A stretch of 5,717 bases of DNA from Candidatus Bathyarchaeota archaeon ex4484_135 (GTDB lineage: Archaea; Thermoproteota; Bathyarchaeia; EX4484-135), in assembly GCA_002255025.1 (NCBI GenBank), contig NJEJ01000085.1, forward strand, positions 1 to 5,717, written 5' to 3'. The notes below the pieces were generated by a model. That model was not told where the DNA came from. It saw only the letters and a program-made list of their open reading frames with translations, and ran no database searches. Made by a program: the position numbers and the translations under genes. Numbering within the stretch: position 1 is the stretch's first letter; each line of letters starts with the position of its first letter. This document shows, in pieces, positions 5,576-5,717 of the stretch.

Positions 5576-5717
5576 CTTCTTCTCGAGGCCCGGGAAGTAC
5601 CAGGCATCCTGCTGGCCCGTGTAGGAACCGGGTATCCTCCTGGCCACCCTGGCTCTCTCAAGGGCCTCTAGGACAGCTCTGGCCTTGGCCATCGGCCACT
5701 TCGTCTTGGCCACAAGC
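5567..5717 (-). CDS. C-terminal fragment of a winged-helix protein, possibly Vps22-like (runs off right edge)
   Basis: An open frame enters from the right edge and stops at TGA (5569-5567), giving 49 residues in frame from 5716. It converges on the SPFH gene and the two coding regions overlap by 9 bases. The visible sequence reads as the last part of a winged helix: a long recognition-like helix (MAKARAVLEALERARVARRI), a wing turn (PGSYTGQQ), then a strand DAWYFPGL and a short basic tail (EKKLK). From memory, the end of eukaryotic Vps22 (SNF8) has a similar helix - Gly/Glu turn - YWLPAL pattern. With Vps25 two genes away, Vps22 is a reasonable candidate, but archaeal winged-helix regulators share this shape. 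The open frame and the sensible protein composition make it a real gene; the identity is tentative. Confidence 0.7.
   Translation of the reverse strand, partial: LVAKTKWPMAKARAVLEALERARVARRIPGSYTGQQDAWYFPGLEKKLK

Noticed and set aside
5571..5585. Pyrimidine-rich run as a transcription terminator between the convergent genes
   Set aside because: It is interrupted by G and A, has no poly-T tract, and lies inside the convergent coding sequence.
1..5717. tRNA, rRNA, CRISPR array, insertion sequence or tandem repeat
   Set aside because: None is visible; nearly every base belongs to a supported coding region, and no repeated spacer pattern, transposase or RNA-like fold was seen.

Overview
The window is archaeal and is essentially one ESCRT (membrane-remodelling) gene cluster. 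The evidence is a single-AAA-domain Vps4/CdvC ATPase with an N-terminal MIT domain, two ESCRT-III (Snf7/CdvB-like) proteins, GGTG-type Shine-Dalgarno sites, GTG and TTG starts, and TATA-like boxes. Next to vps4 lies a gene that reads as ESCRT-II Vps25. ESCRT-II together with ESCRT-III and Vps4 is, as far as I know, characteristic of Asgard archaea; the crenarchaeal cdvABC cluster has no Vps25, and no cdvA is seen here. The visibly GC-rich sequence with many AGG/AGA codons and charged Glu/Lys/Arg-rich proteins would suit a thermophile, but the lineage cannot be fixed from this window.

Layout: two divergent units start from a 37-bp gap at 2775-2811. The leftward unit reads ESCRT-III A with a MIM1-like tail (2774-2181), an unrecognised 139-residue protein (2184-1765), ESCRT-III B (1724-1071), an unrecognised 315-residue helical protein with two apparent C-terminal winged helices (1069-122), and the first residues of a helical-hairpin (TPR- or MIT-like) protein that leaves the window (125-1). 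The rightward unit reads vps4 (2812-3963), vps25 (3960-4469), and a 369-residue protein with an SPFH/band-7-like N-terminal half and a C-terminal half that resembles the tandem winged helices of Vps36 (4466-5575). A last gene converges on this unit from the right edge (5716-5567); its 49 visible residues look like a final winged helix and could be the end of a Vps22-like protein.

How it may work together: ESCRT-III A and B would polymerise on membranes, and the MIT domain of Vps4 would grip the MIM1-like tail of ESCRT-III A to disassemble the polymer. Vps25 would be the ESCRT-II subunit that nucleates ESCRT-III. In eukaryotes Vps25 pairs with Vps22 and Vps36, both EAP30-type tandem winged-helix proteins. 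The most interesting idea here is that the SPFH protein is the Vps36 equivalent, with an SPFH module in place of the GLUE membrane/ubiquitin-binding domain, and that the 315-residue protein and/or the right-edge gene supply Vps22-like subunits. Vps25 and Vps4 are secure; the SPFH-EAP30 idea and the Vps22 assignments are inference. Coding density is extreme: four of the junctions are 4-base stop/start overlaps, which implies translational coupling.
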